DNA of 57,864 nt from an uncultured bacterium (GCA_902780865.1 CACZHC010000010.1:1-57864), one strand, 5' to 3'. Positions 9,797 through 19,034 are shown, counted from the stretch's first letter. The notes: generated by a model not told the origin, from the letters alone. Numbers and translations: made by a program.

Positions 9797-9925
9797 ATGC
9801 GGCTAACCGCCCTCAAGTCCGAGATCGACGCCGCCAAGGCCAAGGCCCCCGAGTCCGTCAAGGGCGACTTGCAGGCCATTGACGACCAGGTCGTCCGTGT
9901 CCTCGAGAATATCAAGAAAGACTGA
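9797..9925 (+). CDS. Small helical protein (42 aa), unknown
   Basis: Short reading frame with strong coding bias, matching the window's codon use (RLTALKSEI at the start, VLENIKKD at the end). It is charged, probably all helical, with no signal peptide and no recognised family. ATG 9797 abuts the -10 box, so this start would not be on an mRNA made from that promoter; no other good start is visible downstream in frame. It may be a real small protein, or the 3' end of a longer frame read from upstream. It is followed after 50 bases by a small membrane protein. Confidence 0.45.
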   Translation: MRLTALKSEIDAAKAKAPESVKGDLQAIDDQVVRVLENIKKD

Positions 9926-9975
9926 TTCTGAAGGGCCGTTCGGGAGGACGCTCTTCCAAGAGAAAGGTTTATTGT

Positions 9976-10260
9976 ATGGAAAACGACGTGACTGTTGCGG
10001 ATCGGAACACCAAGGCGAAGCTTTCGGAGTTTCGATGGTTTGGGACATGGATTGTCTTTTACCTGTCGTCGGTAATCGGCGGGGCGATGATGGGGCTCGT
10101 TGCCGGCGCCGTCGTCGGGGCGATCTTTGGCATTCTCGGATTTGACACGAAGGTTATTGCCGCCATTTGCGCGGTGCTTGGATTTGTCCTTGGCGCGATC
10201 CTGTCGTACGCCCTGTTTCGCATCCTCGTCCAGAAGATGATCGTCGACAAGATCGTCTAG
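9976..10260 (+). CDS. Small membrane protein with two glycine-rich helices
   Basis: 94 aa, not recognised. Two transmembrane segments are visible (about residues 27-52 and 58-85) with a glycine-zipper pattern (GGAMMGLVAGAVVGAIFG) and a short cytoplasmic start rich in charged residues. A weak ribosome site (AGAGAAAGG) lies about 10 bases upstream. It could be a membrane stress or phage-shock type protein, but nothing in the sequence proves that. Confidence 0.6.
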   Translation: MENDVTVADRNTKAKLSEFRWFGTWIVFYLSSVIGGAMMGLVAGAVVGAIFGILGFDTKVIAAICAVLGFVLGAILSYALFRILVQKMIVDKIV

Positions 10261-10372
10261 AGTCAAGAAGGCAAGTGCCCATGTGAGTCCAAAGGGCATA
10301 AACTGCCCTAGGCGTGATCGGCTTCGATCGGTCACAGTCGCAGTCGACGCCAACGTCGCGGCGGCTTTTTGG

Positions 10373-10385
10373 TATAATATGCGGC
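10373..10385 (+). promoter_or_regulatory. Extended -10 promoter of cysS (leaderless)
   Basis: TTTTTGGTATAAT, then 7 bases, then ATG 10386. Two small hairpins lie just upstream at about 10294-10311 (AGGGCA / TGCCCT) and 10311-10335. Confidence 0.7.
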
Positions 10386-11429
10386 ATGATGAATGTCTAT
10401 AACTCGCTGACGCGCAGGGTCGAGGAACTCAAGCCCCTTGAAGGGAACGAAATCCGCCTCTACACCTGCGGTCCAACCGTTTACAATTTTGCGCACATCG
10501 GCAACTTCCGCGCCTACGCGTTCGAGGACATCCTCCGCCGCGTAGTCCAGTTCAACGGCATGAAGATCCGCCAGGTGATGAACCTCACCGACGTCGACGA
10601 CAAGACGATCCGCGGCGCAAATGCCGCGGGCGTCGCGCTCACGGACTACACTAAGACGTACAAGGACGCGTTCTTTGCGGATTTGAAGAAGCTCAACATC
10701 CAGCCGGCAGAGGTCTATCCTGCGGCGACCGACCACATCCCCGAGATGATCGCGCTCGTACAGAAGCTTATGGACAAGGGCGTTGCCTACCAGAGCGAAG
10801 ACGGTTCGGTCTACTTCAAGGTGCGCGAGTTCCCGGGCTACGGCAAGCTTGCCCACATCGACTTCGACAACCAGCGCACGGGCCTGAGGTGCGCGGCGGA
10901 CGAATACGACAAGGAGAACGTCGGCGACTTCGCGCTGTGGAAGGCGTGGGAGGAGTCCGACGGTCCTGTCGGCTGGGATTCACCATGGGGACGCGGCCGC
11001 CCCGGCTGGCACATCGAGTGCTCCGCGATGTCGATGAAGTATCTCGGCGAGACGTTCGACCTTCATACGGGCGGCATAGACAACCTCTTCCCGCACCACG
11101 AGAACGAAATCGCCCAGGCCGAGGCCGCGACAGGCAAGGAGTTTGTCAGGACTTGGATGCACTGCGCGCACCTGCGCGTCAACGGCGAGAAGATGTCTAA
11201 GAGCGCGGGCAACTTCTTCACGCTCCGCGACCTTCTCGAGAAGGGTTATACAGGGCGCGAGATCCGCTACGTTCTCATCAACGCGCACTACCGCACGGGT
11301 CTCAACTTCGCGTTTGACGCGCTCGAGGACGCGAGGAAGTCGCTCAGCCGCATTGACGCATGCGTCGACCGCTTGGCTCGAGTCGCGAAAACATCCTCCC
11401 ATCCCGAAGGCATTCGCCTCCCTCTTTGA
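10386..11429 (+). CDS. cysS: Cysteinyl-tRNA synthetase, N-terminal part (gene frameshifted)
   Basis: The catalytic domain that charges tRNA-Cys is complete: zinc-site start (LYTCGPTVYNFAHIGN, with the HIGH-like HIGN), zinc ligands in WHIECSAM and HHENE, and KMSKS in GEKMSKSAGNFF. The frame then runs into an unrelated tail after RLARVAK and stops at 11429. The rest of the protein continues in the next frame from about 11392. Compared with the family, some 20 residues including the DDFN motif before PKAF are also missing, so this is a deletion of 3n+2 bases (about 60) rather than one extra base. A cell needs this enzyme, so either another copy exists or the sequence is wrong here. Confidence 0.85.
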   Translation: MMNVYNSLTRRVEELKPLEGNEIRLYTCGPTVYNFAHIGNFRAYAFEDILRRVVQFNGMKIRQVMNLTDVDDKTIRGANAAGVALTDYTKTYKDAFFADLKKLNIQPAEVYPAATDHIPEMIALVQKLMDKGVAYQSEDGSVYFKVREFPGYGKLAHIDFDNQRTGLRCAADEYDKENVGDFALWKAWEESDGPVGWDSPWGRGRPGWHIECSAMSMKYLGETFDLHTGGIDNLFPHHENEIAQAEAATGKEFVRTWMHCAHLRVNGEKMSKSAGNFFTLRDLLEKGYTGREIRYVLINAHYRTGLNFAFDALEDARKSLSRIDACVDRLARVAKTSSHPEGIRLPL

Positions 11430-11712
11430 GCTTGTAAGGACATGTAACGGAATGGAAGTGGACGCCGAAGCCGCGAGCGAGGCCTTGGGCGTGTTCAGGC
11501 GCATGGACGAGGTTCTCGGCATTGTCTTCTTCGAGAACGAGAAGAAGGAAGTCGAGGTTCCTGCCGAAGTTAAGGCGCTTCTCGATGCCCGCGCCGAGGC
11601 GAGAAAGGCGAAGAACTGGACCGAGTCCGACCGACTCCGCGACGAAATCGCCGCGCTTGGATGGGCTGTAAAAGACTCCCGTGATGGACAGAGTGTGGAG
11701 AAGAAGGGTTAG
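11392..11712 (+). pseudogene. cysS: C-terminal remainder of cysS in a different frame
   Basis: Continuation of cysteinyl-tRNA synthetase: IPKAFASLFELVR, then the anticodon-recognition helical domain with the family signature LLDARAEARKAKNWTESDRLRD. It has no ribosome site or start of its own at the break (first in-frame ATG at 11452). It is therefore the 3' part of the broken gene, not a separate gene. The stop codon TAG leads directly into a heptanucleotide repeat array. Confidence 0.8.
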
Positions 11713-11777
11713 GAGTCAGGAGTCAGGGGTCAGTACTTAGGAGTCGGGGGTCAGGAGTCAGGAGTTAGGAAGTAGGG
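11711..11777 (+). repeat. Heptanucleotide tandem array (AGGAGTC unit)
   Basis: About nine and a half 7-base units fill the whole gap between cysS and dxr: AGGAGTC (four exact copies) and variants such as AGGGGTC, GGGGGTC and AGGAGTT. The last units place GGAAGTAGGGG directly before the dxr GTG start, so the array may also supply the ribosome site. Confidence 0.9.
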
Positions 11778-12845
11778 GTGGCAAAGAAAATTGTTATTCT
11801 TGGCGCGACGGGGTCGATCGGCAGAAATGCGATTGACGTCGCCCTGTCACATCCTGACGAATTCAAGGTTGTCGCGCTTGTGGTACGCAGTTCACGCGAC
11901 CAATGTGAGGCGCTTGCACGCGAGCTTGGCGCGAAGGCGTATTGCGGCGAAGACGCCGCGGTTCGCGCAGTCGAAGAGAACGACGCAGACATTTGTCTCG
12001 TTGCGACCGTAGGAATGTCGGGCCTCAAGCCGACGATGGCGGCGATCGAGAAGGGGATGGACGTCGCGCTCGCCACGAAGGAAGTCATGGTGATGGCGGG
12101 CGAGTTCGTCACGCGTCGCGCGAGAGAAAAGGGCGTGCGGCTTCTGCCCGTTGACAGCGAACATTCTGCGATTTTCCAGTGTCTCCAGGGATCGCCGCGC
12201 GAATCAGTCGAGCGGCTGGTCCTGACGGCGAGCGGCGGACCGTTTCTCGACGAACCCGCCGACCTTTCGTCTGTTACCGTTGAACAGGCGCTCAACCATC
12301 CGCGCTGGAAGATGGGCCCAAAGGTCACGATCGACAGTTCCACGATGATGAACAAAGGCTTCGAGATCCTTGAGGCGCGCTGGCTCTTTGATATGCCTGT
12401 CGAGAAGATTGACGTCGTTGTGCATCCAGAGTCAATAGTCCACTCGCTCGTCACCTTTTCCGACGGCGCGACGCTCGCGCAGCTTTCGCCGCCCGATATG
12501 CGCGTTGCGATACAGTATGCGCTCACTTGGCCTGGCCGCCTTGCGTCGAAGCGCGAACAACTCGATCTCGCGGCGCTCGGCTCTTTAACCTTCCGTACGC
12601 CGGACCCAGTGCGCTTCCCATGCCTCAGGCTAGTGAAGGAGGCGTGCGCCCGCGGCGGATGCGCCGCGGCCGTTCTCGCCGCGGCGGACGAACTTGCGGT
12701 GCAGGCGTTCCTCGACGGCAAGATAAAGTACACCGACATCGCGGCCACGGTCGCAGACTGTCTGGATCTCGCCCCCGAAATCCCCTGCGATTCCCTCGAC
12801 GCGGTTTGGGCGGCGACGGAGTGGGTGTCGAAGCGGCTGGGGTAG
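11778..12845 (+). CDS. dxr: 1-deoxy-D-xylulose 5-phosphate reductoisomerase
   Basis: 355 aa, cytoplasmic, second step of the MEP isoprenoid pathway (DXP to MEP with NADPH). Visible motifs: GATGSIG nucleotide-binding loop at the N-terminus, LPVDSEHSAIFQ (metal ligands Asp and Glu), ASGGPF, HPRWKMGPKVTIDSSTMMNKG, and HPESIVHSLV. The usual NKES loop is replaced by ATKEVMVMAG. The start is GTG 11778, right behind the heptamer array. In related genomes dxr is usually followed by rseP and ispG; here those two lie 10 kb downstream, after an inserted block of secreted-protein genes. Confidence 0.95.
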   Translation: MAKKIVILGATGSIGRNAIDVALSHPDEFKVVALVVRSSRDQCEALARELGAKAYCGEDAAVRAVEENDADICLVATVGMSGLKPTMAAIEKGMDVALATKEVMVMAGEFVTRRAREKGVRLLPVDSEHSAIFQCLQGSPRESVERLVLTASGGPFLDEPADLSSVTVEQALNHPRWKMGPKVTIDSSTMMNKGFEILEARWLFDMPVEKIDVVVHPESIVHSLVTFSDGATLAQLSPPDMRVAIQYALTWPGRLASKREQLDLAALGSLTFRTPDPVRFPCLRLVKEACARGGCAAAVLAAADELAVQAFLDGKIKYTDIAATVADCLDLAPEIPCDSLDAVWAATEWVSKRLG

Positions 12846-12867
12846 AAGACCTCGTGGTGGAATGCGG

Positions 12868-12890
12868 AGGCGCGTGCGCGCCTTAATTCT
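12868..12890 (+). terminator. Possible terminator after dxr
   Basis: GC-rich hairpin AGGCGCG / CGCGCCT with a very short loop, followed by TTAATTCT. The T tract is weak, so the call is tentative. Confidence 0.4.
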
Positions 12891-12894
12891 ACCA

Positions 12895-12976
12895 GGCGGA
12901 TGCTACGCCGACACTGCCCCCAATCGGCTCTATCCGACGGATACTACGCTGACACTGACCCCATCGACTCTATATG
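12895..12976 (+). repeat. Two degenerate 41-base direct repeats
   Basis: The pattern GGAT(G/A)CTACGC(C/T)GACACTG(C/A)CCCC followed by ATCG(G/A)CTCTAT occurs twice in direct succession. TGACCC is echoed further downstream. Confidence 0.55.
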
Positions 12977-13083
12977 TCCCTATTCTGACCCTGGCAGTTT
13001 ATCGCGGCAAATATGCCGCGATTTCGTCCGTACCATAATCTCATTTCGCCAATCTTGTTCAAAATTTCTGACCCTTTAGCCAC

Positions 13084-13113
13084 TTGCGGCTTGCAAGGGC
13101 TTTTTGTTATAAT
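13084..13113 (+). promoter_or_regulatory. Promoter upstream of the 13.3-kb secreted protein gene
   Basis: TTGCGG (13084) - 18 bases - TATAAT (13108-13113). Unlike the leaderless promoters it has a leader of about 190 bases. The same CACTTGCGGC start of the -35 region occurs before the lipoprotein promoter at 30047. Confidence 0.55.
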
Positions 13114-13305
13114 TCACTTGTTAGGTTGAGGGGCGGGCGAAACCGCCGCGATGCCGAGCGTTAGATTTCCCGCGTGGTTGGGGCGAAGAACAGTAGCCAA
13201 CCGCCGCGTTTGGGATTGCGTTGAGTTTATCTATGTCATCAGAGGAGGTGTCTATGTTCCCCGCACCGATTCCGATACGAAACAAGGGGAAAGAAAGGTG
13301 CGGAG

Positions 13306-16300
13306 ATGATGAGAAAACTGGCGATGATGTTCTTGCTGATGCCGTTCGCGGCGATGGCGGGTACGCTGGGCGACGGCTTGGATAACACAAGTCTCGTTTG
13401 GACGACTGGCGGAACGCCATCGGTCTCTGGAGAAAATGTCAATTGGTCGTACATTGCCGACGACTCATATTCGGATGGCGACTGCGTCACTTCTGGTGCC
13501 GGTGGAGCTGGGGATGCAACCTCATGGCTTAGGACAACCGTTGTGGGTCCATGTACGATTTCTTTCTACTATCGGTTTCAGACATACGGCGGTTCATTTA
13601 CTTTCAGGTGCGATTCGACTGCCCTTATATCGCGCAATGAATATACAAGTATGGACGAACCTTGGATATACGAAGAGTTTGAATTAGGATCAGGAAGTCA
13701 TGAGTTGACATGGGAATACCACCATCCAGGCATGGGATTTGTCGGGGCGTTCAACGGAGTCCATCTTGACAATTTCGTGGCAACCAACCAAAACACGCCA
13801 ACACCATCCAGCCCGACTACTTGGTATGTCAACGGCACAAGCGGTTCGGATTACAATTCCGGCACAAGCCAATCGTCCGCCAAGGCGACGATACAGGCGG
13901 CGATTGATGCTTCGTCGGCTGGTGATACGATTCTTGTTGCACCAGGTACATACTCGCCGATTGTAACTGCAAACAAAGCGATAACCATCCGTAGTACAGC
14001 CGGAGCGGCTAATACCATTATTGATGGTGAAGGTTCAAGTCGTTGCGCATATCTAGGCGAAGATGCTGCCGAGACCTCTACAACGATAGATGGTTTTACA
14101 CTTAAGAATGGATATCTTTACATTAGTTGGATGGGCAAGGGTGGCGCTGGAGTTCGTGGTGGAACGGTCAGGAACTGCATAATTTGTGATTGTAGGGTGG
14201 AAGGATCATGGAGTGGGTATGGTGGCGAGGGCGGAGGTGCCAATGGTTCCCGGCTTGAAGACTGTGAGATTCGAAATTGTTCTGCACTTGCGGGCGGTGG
14301 TCTTCGTGATGGTTTTGCGTGCAGATGTATTTTTGAAGGGAACTATGCACGTGATGATGGGGGTGCAACGCAGAGATCGCTTGCGGTTGATTGTCTGATG
14401 AAAGGAAATTATGCCTATAACACTGGAGGCCAAGGTGCGGGAGCTGCTGGATCCGATGTAACAAACATCAATTGCACTATTGTTGGGAATCATGCGGAGT
14501 CTGGCGGGATAATAGCTGGTATCTCTGTGCTGAAGAATTGTATCATCTACGACAACGCTTGCGATAGCGGAGATGTCGTTTATACAGATTCTGAACAGAC
14601 AACAAGCATGCTGTCTTGTTGCTTTTCCAATCCCTGCTTTGTTGATGCCGCGAACGGCGACTATCGGCTGGCGGCGGGATCGCCGTGCATCGATGCGGGC
14701 GACAATTCGTATGTGACGGGCGACAAGGATTTGGCAGGCAATGCTCGCATCGCCAACGGCACGGTCGATATCGGTTGCTATGAGTATGGGGCGACGGGGA
14801 CTCCGGCGGCAAACGGATTGTACATGGTCATAGATCTTTCTGGTGGCTCGTCGGCTACATCTTATTCAGTCAGTTACCTTGAAGCAGTCCCTGACGGCGG
14901 CTGGACGGATGAATACAAGACGACGAAGCTCGTGTTGCGGAGAATTGAGCCAGGCACATTTACCATGGGTAGCCCTACGGGGGAAATCGGACGTTACGCT
15001 GGTCGGGAAACGCAAAGGGAAGTTGCGCTTACAAAGGCGTACTACATTGGTGTGTTTGAAATGACTCAGCGTCAATGGGAGCTTGTCATGGGGTCTTCGC
15101 CCTCGCAGTATGCAGGTGCTCTGCGACCTGTTGAGTCGGTATCTTATGACATGATTAGAGGTGATAATGCAGGAGCCGGATGGCCGACCAGTTCGCTTGT
15201 TGACAGCAACAGTTTTATAGGAGTGTTACGGGCAAAGACTGGACAAGAGAACTTTGACTTGCCGACAAGCGCTCAGTGGGAGTACGCATGTCGAGCAGGG
15301 ACTGTAACGGCATATAATAACGGGGCTGATGCCAATTCAGAAGTGGAGGATGATAACTTATCTCAACTAGGTCGGTATGTTCACAACCAAGACGATGATA
15401 AAGGAGGATATACGACAAGACACACGGCCGTTGGCTCGTATGTTCCTAACGCATGGGGAATATATGACATGCTCGGTAATGTACTAGAGTGGTGCCTTGA
15501 CTATTATGAAGAGACGGTAAGTGTAACTACTGGAGTTGCAGATCCTGTTGGGCCAGAATCTGGAACGACGCGAGTTCAGCGTGGGGGATCCGCGTGGTCG
15601 GACTCCCGTGACTGTCGTTCGGCATTTGTTATGGGGCAGTATAGTTGGCATGGCCCTTCGAGCTATGGAGATTTTGGTTTTCGTATTGCGATAACGACTG
15701 ATGATACGGCAGTTACACCGACAACGATGTACACGGTGACATTTGACATGAACGGTGCGGATGGAGCCGCGCCGGCGCAACGCCAAGTCGCGGAAGGAGC
15801 GGCAATCGGGTCTCTGCCGACGGCGACGCGCGAGGGGTACGAGTTCCTCGGTTGGCATGTGGGCAAGGAGGCGTCGAGCGAAGAGGTGACGGCGCCGACC
15901 ATCGTGACGGCGGACATGACCGTGTACGCTGTGTGGCGGATCAACAGCTACACGGTGACGTTCGATGCGCAGGGCGGCGCGGGCGGCGGAACGGTCGCGC
16001 GCAACCACGGCGCGGCGCTCGGCGAGTTGCCTGTGCCGACGCGGGACGGGTTCTCGTTCGACGGCTGGTTTACGGCGGCAAGCGGTGGGACGGAGGTTTC
16101 CTCCGCGACCGTCATCACTGGCGCGGTCACATTCTACGCACATTGGACGGAGCAGTCCCTCTATCAGACGCCCGTGTGGTACGACGAGGACGGCGAGGAG
16201 ATCGACTGGGCGCAGTACTACGACGGCGACGAGGAGCCGTTCGCGGCTGAGTCCGCCGCGACCTTCGACGGATACGTGCTTGACGGCGAGGAGGTCTGCG

Positions 16301-17322
16301 GTGTCGTGCAGGTGAAGGTCGGAAAGGCCAACAAGAAGACAGAGACGGCCAAGGTGACGGCGGCGCTGACGCTTCTCGGCGACCCGAAGAAAAGGTCATA
16401 CAAGGGCACGATGTCGAAGCGCGGCATCGCGGAGCTGACGTGCAACGGCAAGGGGAACCTTTCGCTCTGCCTCGGTACGAACGCGATGTGGGGCGAGGTC
16501 GAGGGGCTGTCCGTCAGCGGCGCGCGCAACGTGTTCGCGAAGGCGGGCGATCCTCTCGCGGCAGTGTTGTCGCGCTGGCAGGGGACGTACACGCTCGTTC
16601 TGGAGACAGTGGACGCCGAGGGCTCTGGCGCGTCGCTCGCGTGGGGTTACAGCGGACTGTCGCTGACCGTCGCCGCGAAGGGCAAGGTCAAGATTCAGGG
16701 CACGATGGTGGACGGTGCGAAGGTGAATGTCTCGTCCCAGTTGCTTGTGGGCGAGAAGCGTTGCTGCATACCAGTTGTCGCCCCGCTCTACTCGAAGAAG
16801 GGCGGCTTCGGGTTCAACCTGTGGTTGCAGGACGACGGCACTCTGGAAGTCGGCGAACTGAGCGAATGGAACGCCACGGCCTCGAAGACGCCATTCACGG
16901 CGTGGTTCGGCGAAAACGTCCCGGCGGCTCGCGCCGGTGCGGCTCTGCCCAGCTCGCTCTCCTTCATGTTCCTCGGTGAGCCGGACATTGACGGCGCGGA
17001 GGTTCTTTATGACTTCCTGCCGTGGGAGGTACTTGTGACGACGGGGTCGCGCTGGACATTGCCGGCGGCGGGGAACGTCAAGTACGATCGCGAGGCGGAG
17101 GACTACGTCGATGTGAAAGAGTCGTCGAATCCGGCGGGTCTGAAGTTGACATACGTGTCGAAGACAGGCGCATTCAAAGGCTCGTTCAAGATGTATGCGG
17201 AAGACGCCGGTGGTCGTCTGAAGAAGTACACGGTCAATGTTTCCGGTGTTATGGTCAACGGCGTCGGCTACGGCACGGCTACCGCTAAGGGTGTCGGCTC
17301 TTGGCCTGTCGCAATAGAATAG
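13306..17322 (+). CDS. Large secreted multidomain protein: beta-helix, FGE-type domain, InlB repeats, shared C-terminal domain
   Basis: 1338 aa with a signal peptide (cut near AMAG). Domains in order: jelly-roll-like region (30-165); right-handed beta-helix (about 172-490) ending in PCIDAGD and DIGCYEYG; formylglycine-generating-enzyme/sulfatase-modifying-factor fold (about 543-799; IEPGTFTMGS, MTQRQWELVMG, LPTSAQWEYACRAGT, GIYDMLGNVLEW); two InlB/Listeria-Bacteroides repeats (about 805-947; YTVTFDMNG, YTVTFDAQGG); then a roughly 340-aa C-terminal region shared with the next gene. In the FGE part the first catalytic cysteine position is Ser (GGSAWSDSRDC), so oxidase activity is unlikely. The first 2.4 kb are visibly more AT-rich than the last 1.6 kb, which suggests a mosaic origin. 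Probably surface-exposed, with an adhesive or glycan-binding role. Confidence 0.8.
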   Translation: MMRKLAMMFLLMPFAAMAGTLGDGLDNTSLVWTTGGTPSVSGENVNWSYIADDSYSDGDCVTSGAGGAGDATSWLRTTVVGPCTISFYYRFQTYGGSFTFRCDSTALISRNEYTSMDEPWIYEEFELGSGSHELTWEYHHPGMGFVGAFNGVHLDNFVATNQNTPTPSSPTTWYVNGTSGSDYNSGTSQSSAKATIQAAIDASSAGDTILVAPGTYSPIVTANKAITIRSTAGAANTIIDGEGSSRCAYLGEDAAETSTTIDGFTLKNGYLYISWMGKGGAGVRGGTVRNCIICDCRVEGSWSGYGGEGGGANGSRLEDCEIRNCSALAGGGLRDGFACRCIFEGNYARDDGGATQRSLAVDCLMKGNYAYNTGGQGAGAAGSDVTNINCTIVGNHAESGGIIAGISVLKNCIIYDNACDSGDVVYTDSEQTTSMLSCCFSNPCFVDAANGDYRLAAGSPCIDAGDNSYVTGDKDLAGNARIANGTVDIGCYEYGATGTPAANGLYMVIDLSGGSSATSYSVSYLEAVPDGGWTDEYKTTKLVLRRIEPGTFTMGSPTGEIGRYAGRETQREVALTKAYYIGVFEMTQRQWELVMGSSPSQYAGALRPVESVSYDMIRGDNAGAGWPTSSLVDSNSFIGVLRAKTGQENFDLPTSAQWEYACRAGTVTAYNNGADANSEVEDDNLSQLGRYVHNQDDDKGGYTTRHTAVGSYVPNAWGIYDMLGNVLEWCLDYYEETVSVTTGVADPVGPESGTTRVQRGGSAWSDSRDCRSAFVMGQYSWHGPSSYGDFGFRIAITTDDTAVTPTTMYTVTFDMNGADGAAPAQRQVAEGAAIGSLPTATREGYEFLGWHVGKEASSEEVTAPTIVTADMTVYAVWRINSYTVTFDAQGGAGGGTVARNHGAALGELPVPTRDGFSFDGWFTAASGGTEVSSATVITGAVTFYAHWTEQSLYQTPVWYDEDGEEIDWAQYYDGDEEPFAAESAATFDGYVLDGEEVCGVVQVKVGKANKKTETAKVTAALTLLGDPKKRSYKGTMSKRGIAELTCNGKGNLSLCLGTNAMWGEVEGLSVSGARNVFAKAGDPLAAVLSRWQGTYTLVLETVDAEGSGASLAWGYSGLSLTVAAKGKVKIQGTMVDGAKVNVSSQLLVGEKRCCIPVVAPLYSKKGGFGFNLWLQDDGTLEVGELSEWNATASKTPFTAWFGENVPAARAGAALPSSLSFMFLGEPDIDGAEVLYDFLPWEVLVTTGSRWTLPAAGNVKYDREAEDYVDVKESSNPAGLKLTYVSKTGAFKGSFKMYAEDAGGRLKKYTVNVSGVMVNGVGYGTATAKGVGSWPVAIE

Positions 17323-17404
17323 GCGGCATGTCGCGGTATATTTTGATGGAAACTAATCCAAGGATCGAGACAATTCCATAACTAAACAAGAGGAGAACAG
17401 AAAA

Positions 17405-18979
17405 ATGAAAAGATTGACGATGATGTTTGCGTGTGCGGCATATGCCATTGGTGCGGGTGCGGCAACGTTTACTGGAGAACTGTTCGGATTTTGGTACGGG
17501 GACAAAGAAGATTGTGGTCTCTACAGATACGAAGAGGCGTGGAAGAGTGAAGTGACATGGAGGAGTGATTACGTGGAATGCGATGGCGTCAAGGAGCCGG
17601 CTCTATTCGGTTGGGACGCTTACGCGTTTCCTGTGACGATTTCGCCCGGAGAGACATTCGATGCGGAAGTCATCCACGGGACCTCCACCGCTAAACACAT
17701 CAATTCGGTCAAGGTGTTGTCTGATGCGCAGATGTACGACAAGTTCATCGATTCGGATGAGTGGGAAAACAGCTCCGATCCATATCCATACACTTGCTAC
17801 AGAGCCATGCGTCGGTTATGGTCTAACGGCGCGAAGTCCACGCGGGCATGGATTGTTGTGGAGCAGAAGAACGTCACGTCGGGAGCGACATACTCGCTTG
17901 ATCTTGCGAAATGGCCGATAGTCGATGAAGACAACGGCGGACTTTCCTCCTCGTGGACGATTGCTTCCTACGCCAAGTCTTGCGGCGCGGCGCTTTCCGG
18001 GATTCGCAAGGTGACGGCATCAGTATGGTACAAGGTCGGCATAAAGGGAGGTGAGGAGTTTCCGCAACGGGTCTGGAACGTGTGTGATCCCTTTTCAAAA
18101 GATGGCAGGGCTCTCGAAAAGATCGAAGACAGCAACGGGAGCGAAGAGTTGGTAAGCGCGCCAGGCCTTTTCTTCATCACGCCCGACATGATAGGAGGTG
18201 GTGGCGGATCGGAGGTTTCCATCCCCGAAGAGTGGCAAAAGGCGCGGACACTGAAAGGAGTGGCGACGAGAGCGATGAAAAATCCAGTCGTCGGCATCTT
18301 TGAGTTGAAGTGTGGGAAGGCGAGCAAGAAGGGCGAGGCCAAGGTGTCCGCCGTTTTGACGGGCCTTGACGGGAAGAAACGCCAATATAAGGCGAAGACC
18401 GTGAGTGTGAACGGCGAAACGGTGTCGGTGGAACTTGACGGTCTTTCGTTGTCCATTGAGGGCGATGCCTTTTCAGGAGGAGAAGGACTACCTGGCGGGT
18501 TGAGCGTGGAATCTGCGGATGTTGGCGGCGACTGGACAAAGAATACGGCAAGCGCGAGCGTCTTTGTGGACGATCTCTCGATGTTCGAGGGCATGGTGCT
18601 TGTAGACTTTCTGCCGCAGGACGAACAGGCGGTAGTGAAGAGTGGCAAATGGGTGTTTGCGAAGGCATCGGGCGTCAAGTGGGCCAAGCCGAAGAAGGGC
18701 GAGGTTCTGCCGGAATTCTACGACAAGGAGTCTGGCAAGGGGCTGATTGTGGACGTCGCCAAGGACAAGACGAATCTTTCTGGGCTGAAGCTCTCATATA
18801 CGCCTAAGAAGGGCACATTCAAGGGATCGTTCAAGGTGTACGCCCTGGATGGGAAAGGCAAGACAACCAAGCTCAAAAAATACACAATCAATATGAGTGG
18901 TGTAGTAGTGGACGGTATCGGTTACGGCACGGCTATTGCTAAGAAGCCCTTCGCAAGCTGGCCCGTGATGGTTCGATAG
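17405..18979 (+). CDS. Secreted protein sharing the C-terminal domain of its upstream neighbour
   Basis: 524 aa with a signal peptide (GAGAA, about residue 20). The N-terminal half is not recognised. From about residue 295 it matches the C-terminus of the 13.3-kb protein: GKASKKGEAKVSAVLT against GKANKKTETAKVTAALT, then LKLSYTPKKGTFKGSFKVYA against LKLTYVSKTGAFKGSFKMYA, then LKKYTINMSGVVVDGIGYGTA and a final SWPV. Because the match runs exactly to the stop codon in both, it may be a sorting or anchoring domain. GAGGAG lies about 10 bases before ATG 17405. It probably forms one transcription unit with its neighbours. Confidence 0.7.
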   Translation: MKRLTMMFACAAYAIGAGAATFTGELFGFWYGDKEDCGLYRYEEAWKSEVTWRSDYVECDGVKEPALFGWDAYAFPVTISPGETFDAEVIHGTSTAKHINSVKVLSDAQMYDKFIDSDEWENSSDPYPYTCYRAMRRLWSNGAKSTRAWIVVEQKNVTSGATYSLDLAKWPIVDEDNGGLSSSWTIASYAKSCGAALSGIRKVTASVWYKVGIKGGEEFPQRVWNVCDPFSKDGRALEKIEDSNGSEELVSAPGLFFITPDMIGGGGGSEVSIPEEWQKARTLKGVATRAMKNPVVGIFELKCGKASKKGEAKVSAVLTGLDGKKRQYKAKTVSVNGETVSVELDGLSLSIEGDAFSGGEGLPGGLSVESADVGGDWTKNTASASVFVDDLSMFEGMVLVDFLPQDEQAVVKSGKWVFAKASGVKWAKPKKGEVLPEFYDKESGKGLIVDVAKDKTNLSGLKLSYTPKKGTFKGSFKVYALDGKGKTTKLKKYTINMSGVVVDGIGYGTAIAKKPFASWPVMVR

Positions 18980-19034
18980 GTTAAGTGGGCCGTCGCCGGC
19001 TGCCGAGAAACCTTAAGACGGAAATGGAGGAAGC

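Larger units (their letters stand above)
12846..13305 (+). other. 460-base intergenic region with repeats, hairpin and promoter
   Basis: No gene is seen here. It holds the terminator-like hairpin after dxr, a degenerate direct repeat of about 41 bases (12895-12976), a perfect 9-bp hairpin at 13001-13022 (ATCGCGGCA / TGCCGCGAT, loop AATA), a promoter at 13084-13113, and a long leader. A strong AGAGGAGG ribosome site at 13240-13249 precedes an ATG at 13254 that opens a 43-codon frame running into the next gene. Confidence 0.6.

Noticed and set aside
11143..11712. Separate gene over the cysS 3' end
   Set aside because: Only the last 105 residues make sense, and they are the CysS C-terminus; the first 80 are an out-of-frame Arg/Ser-rich reading of cysS.
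11711..11777. CRISPR array
   Set aside because: Units are 7 bases without spacers.
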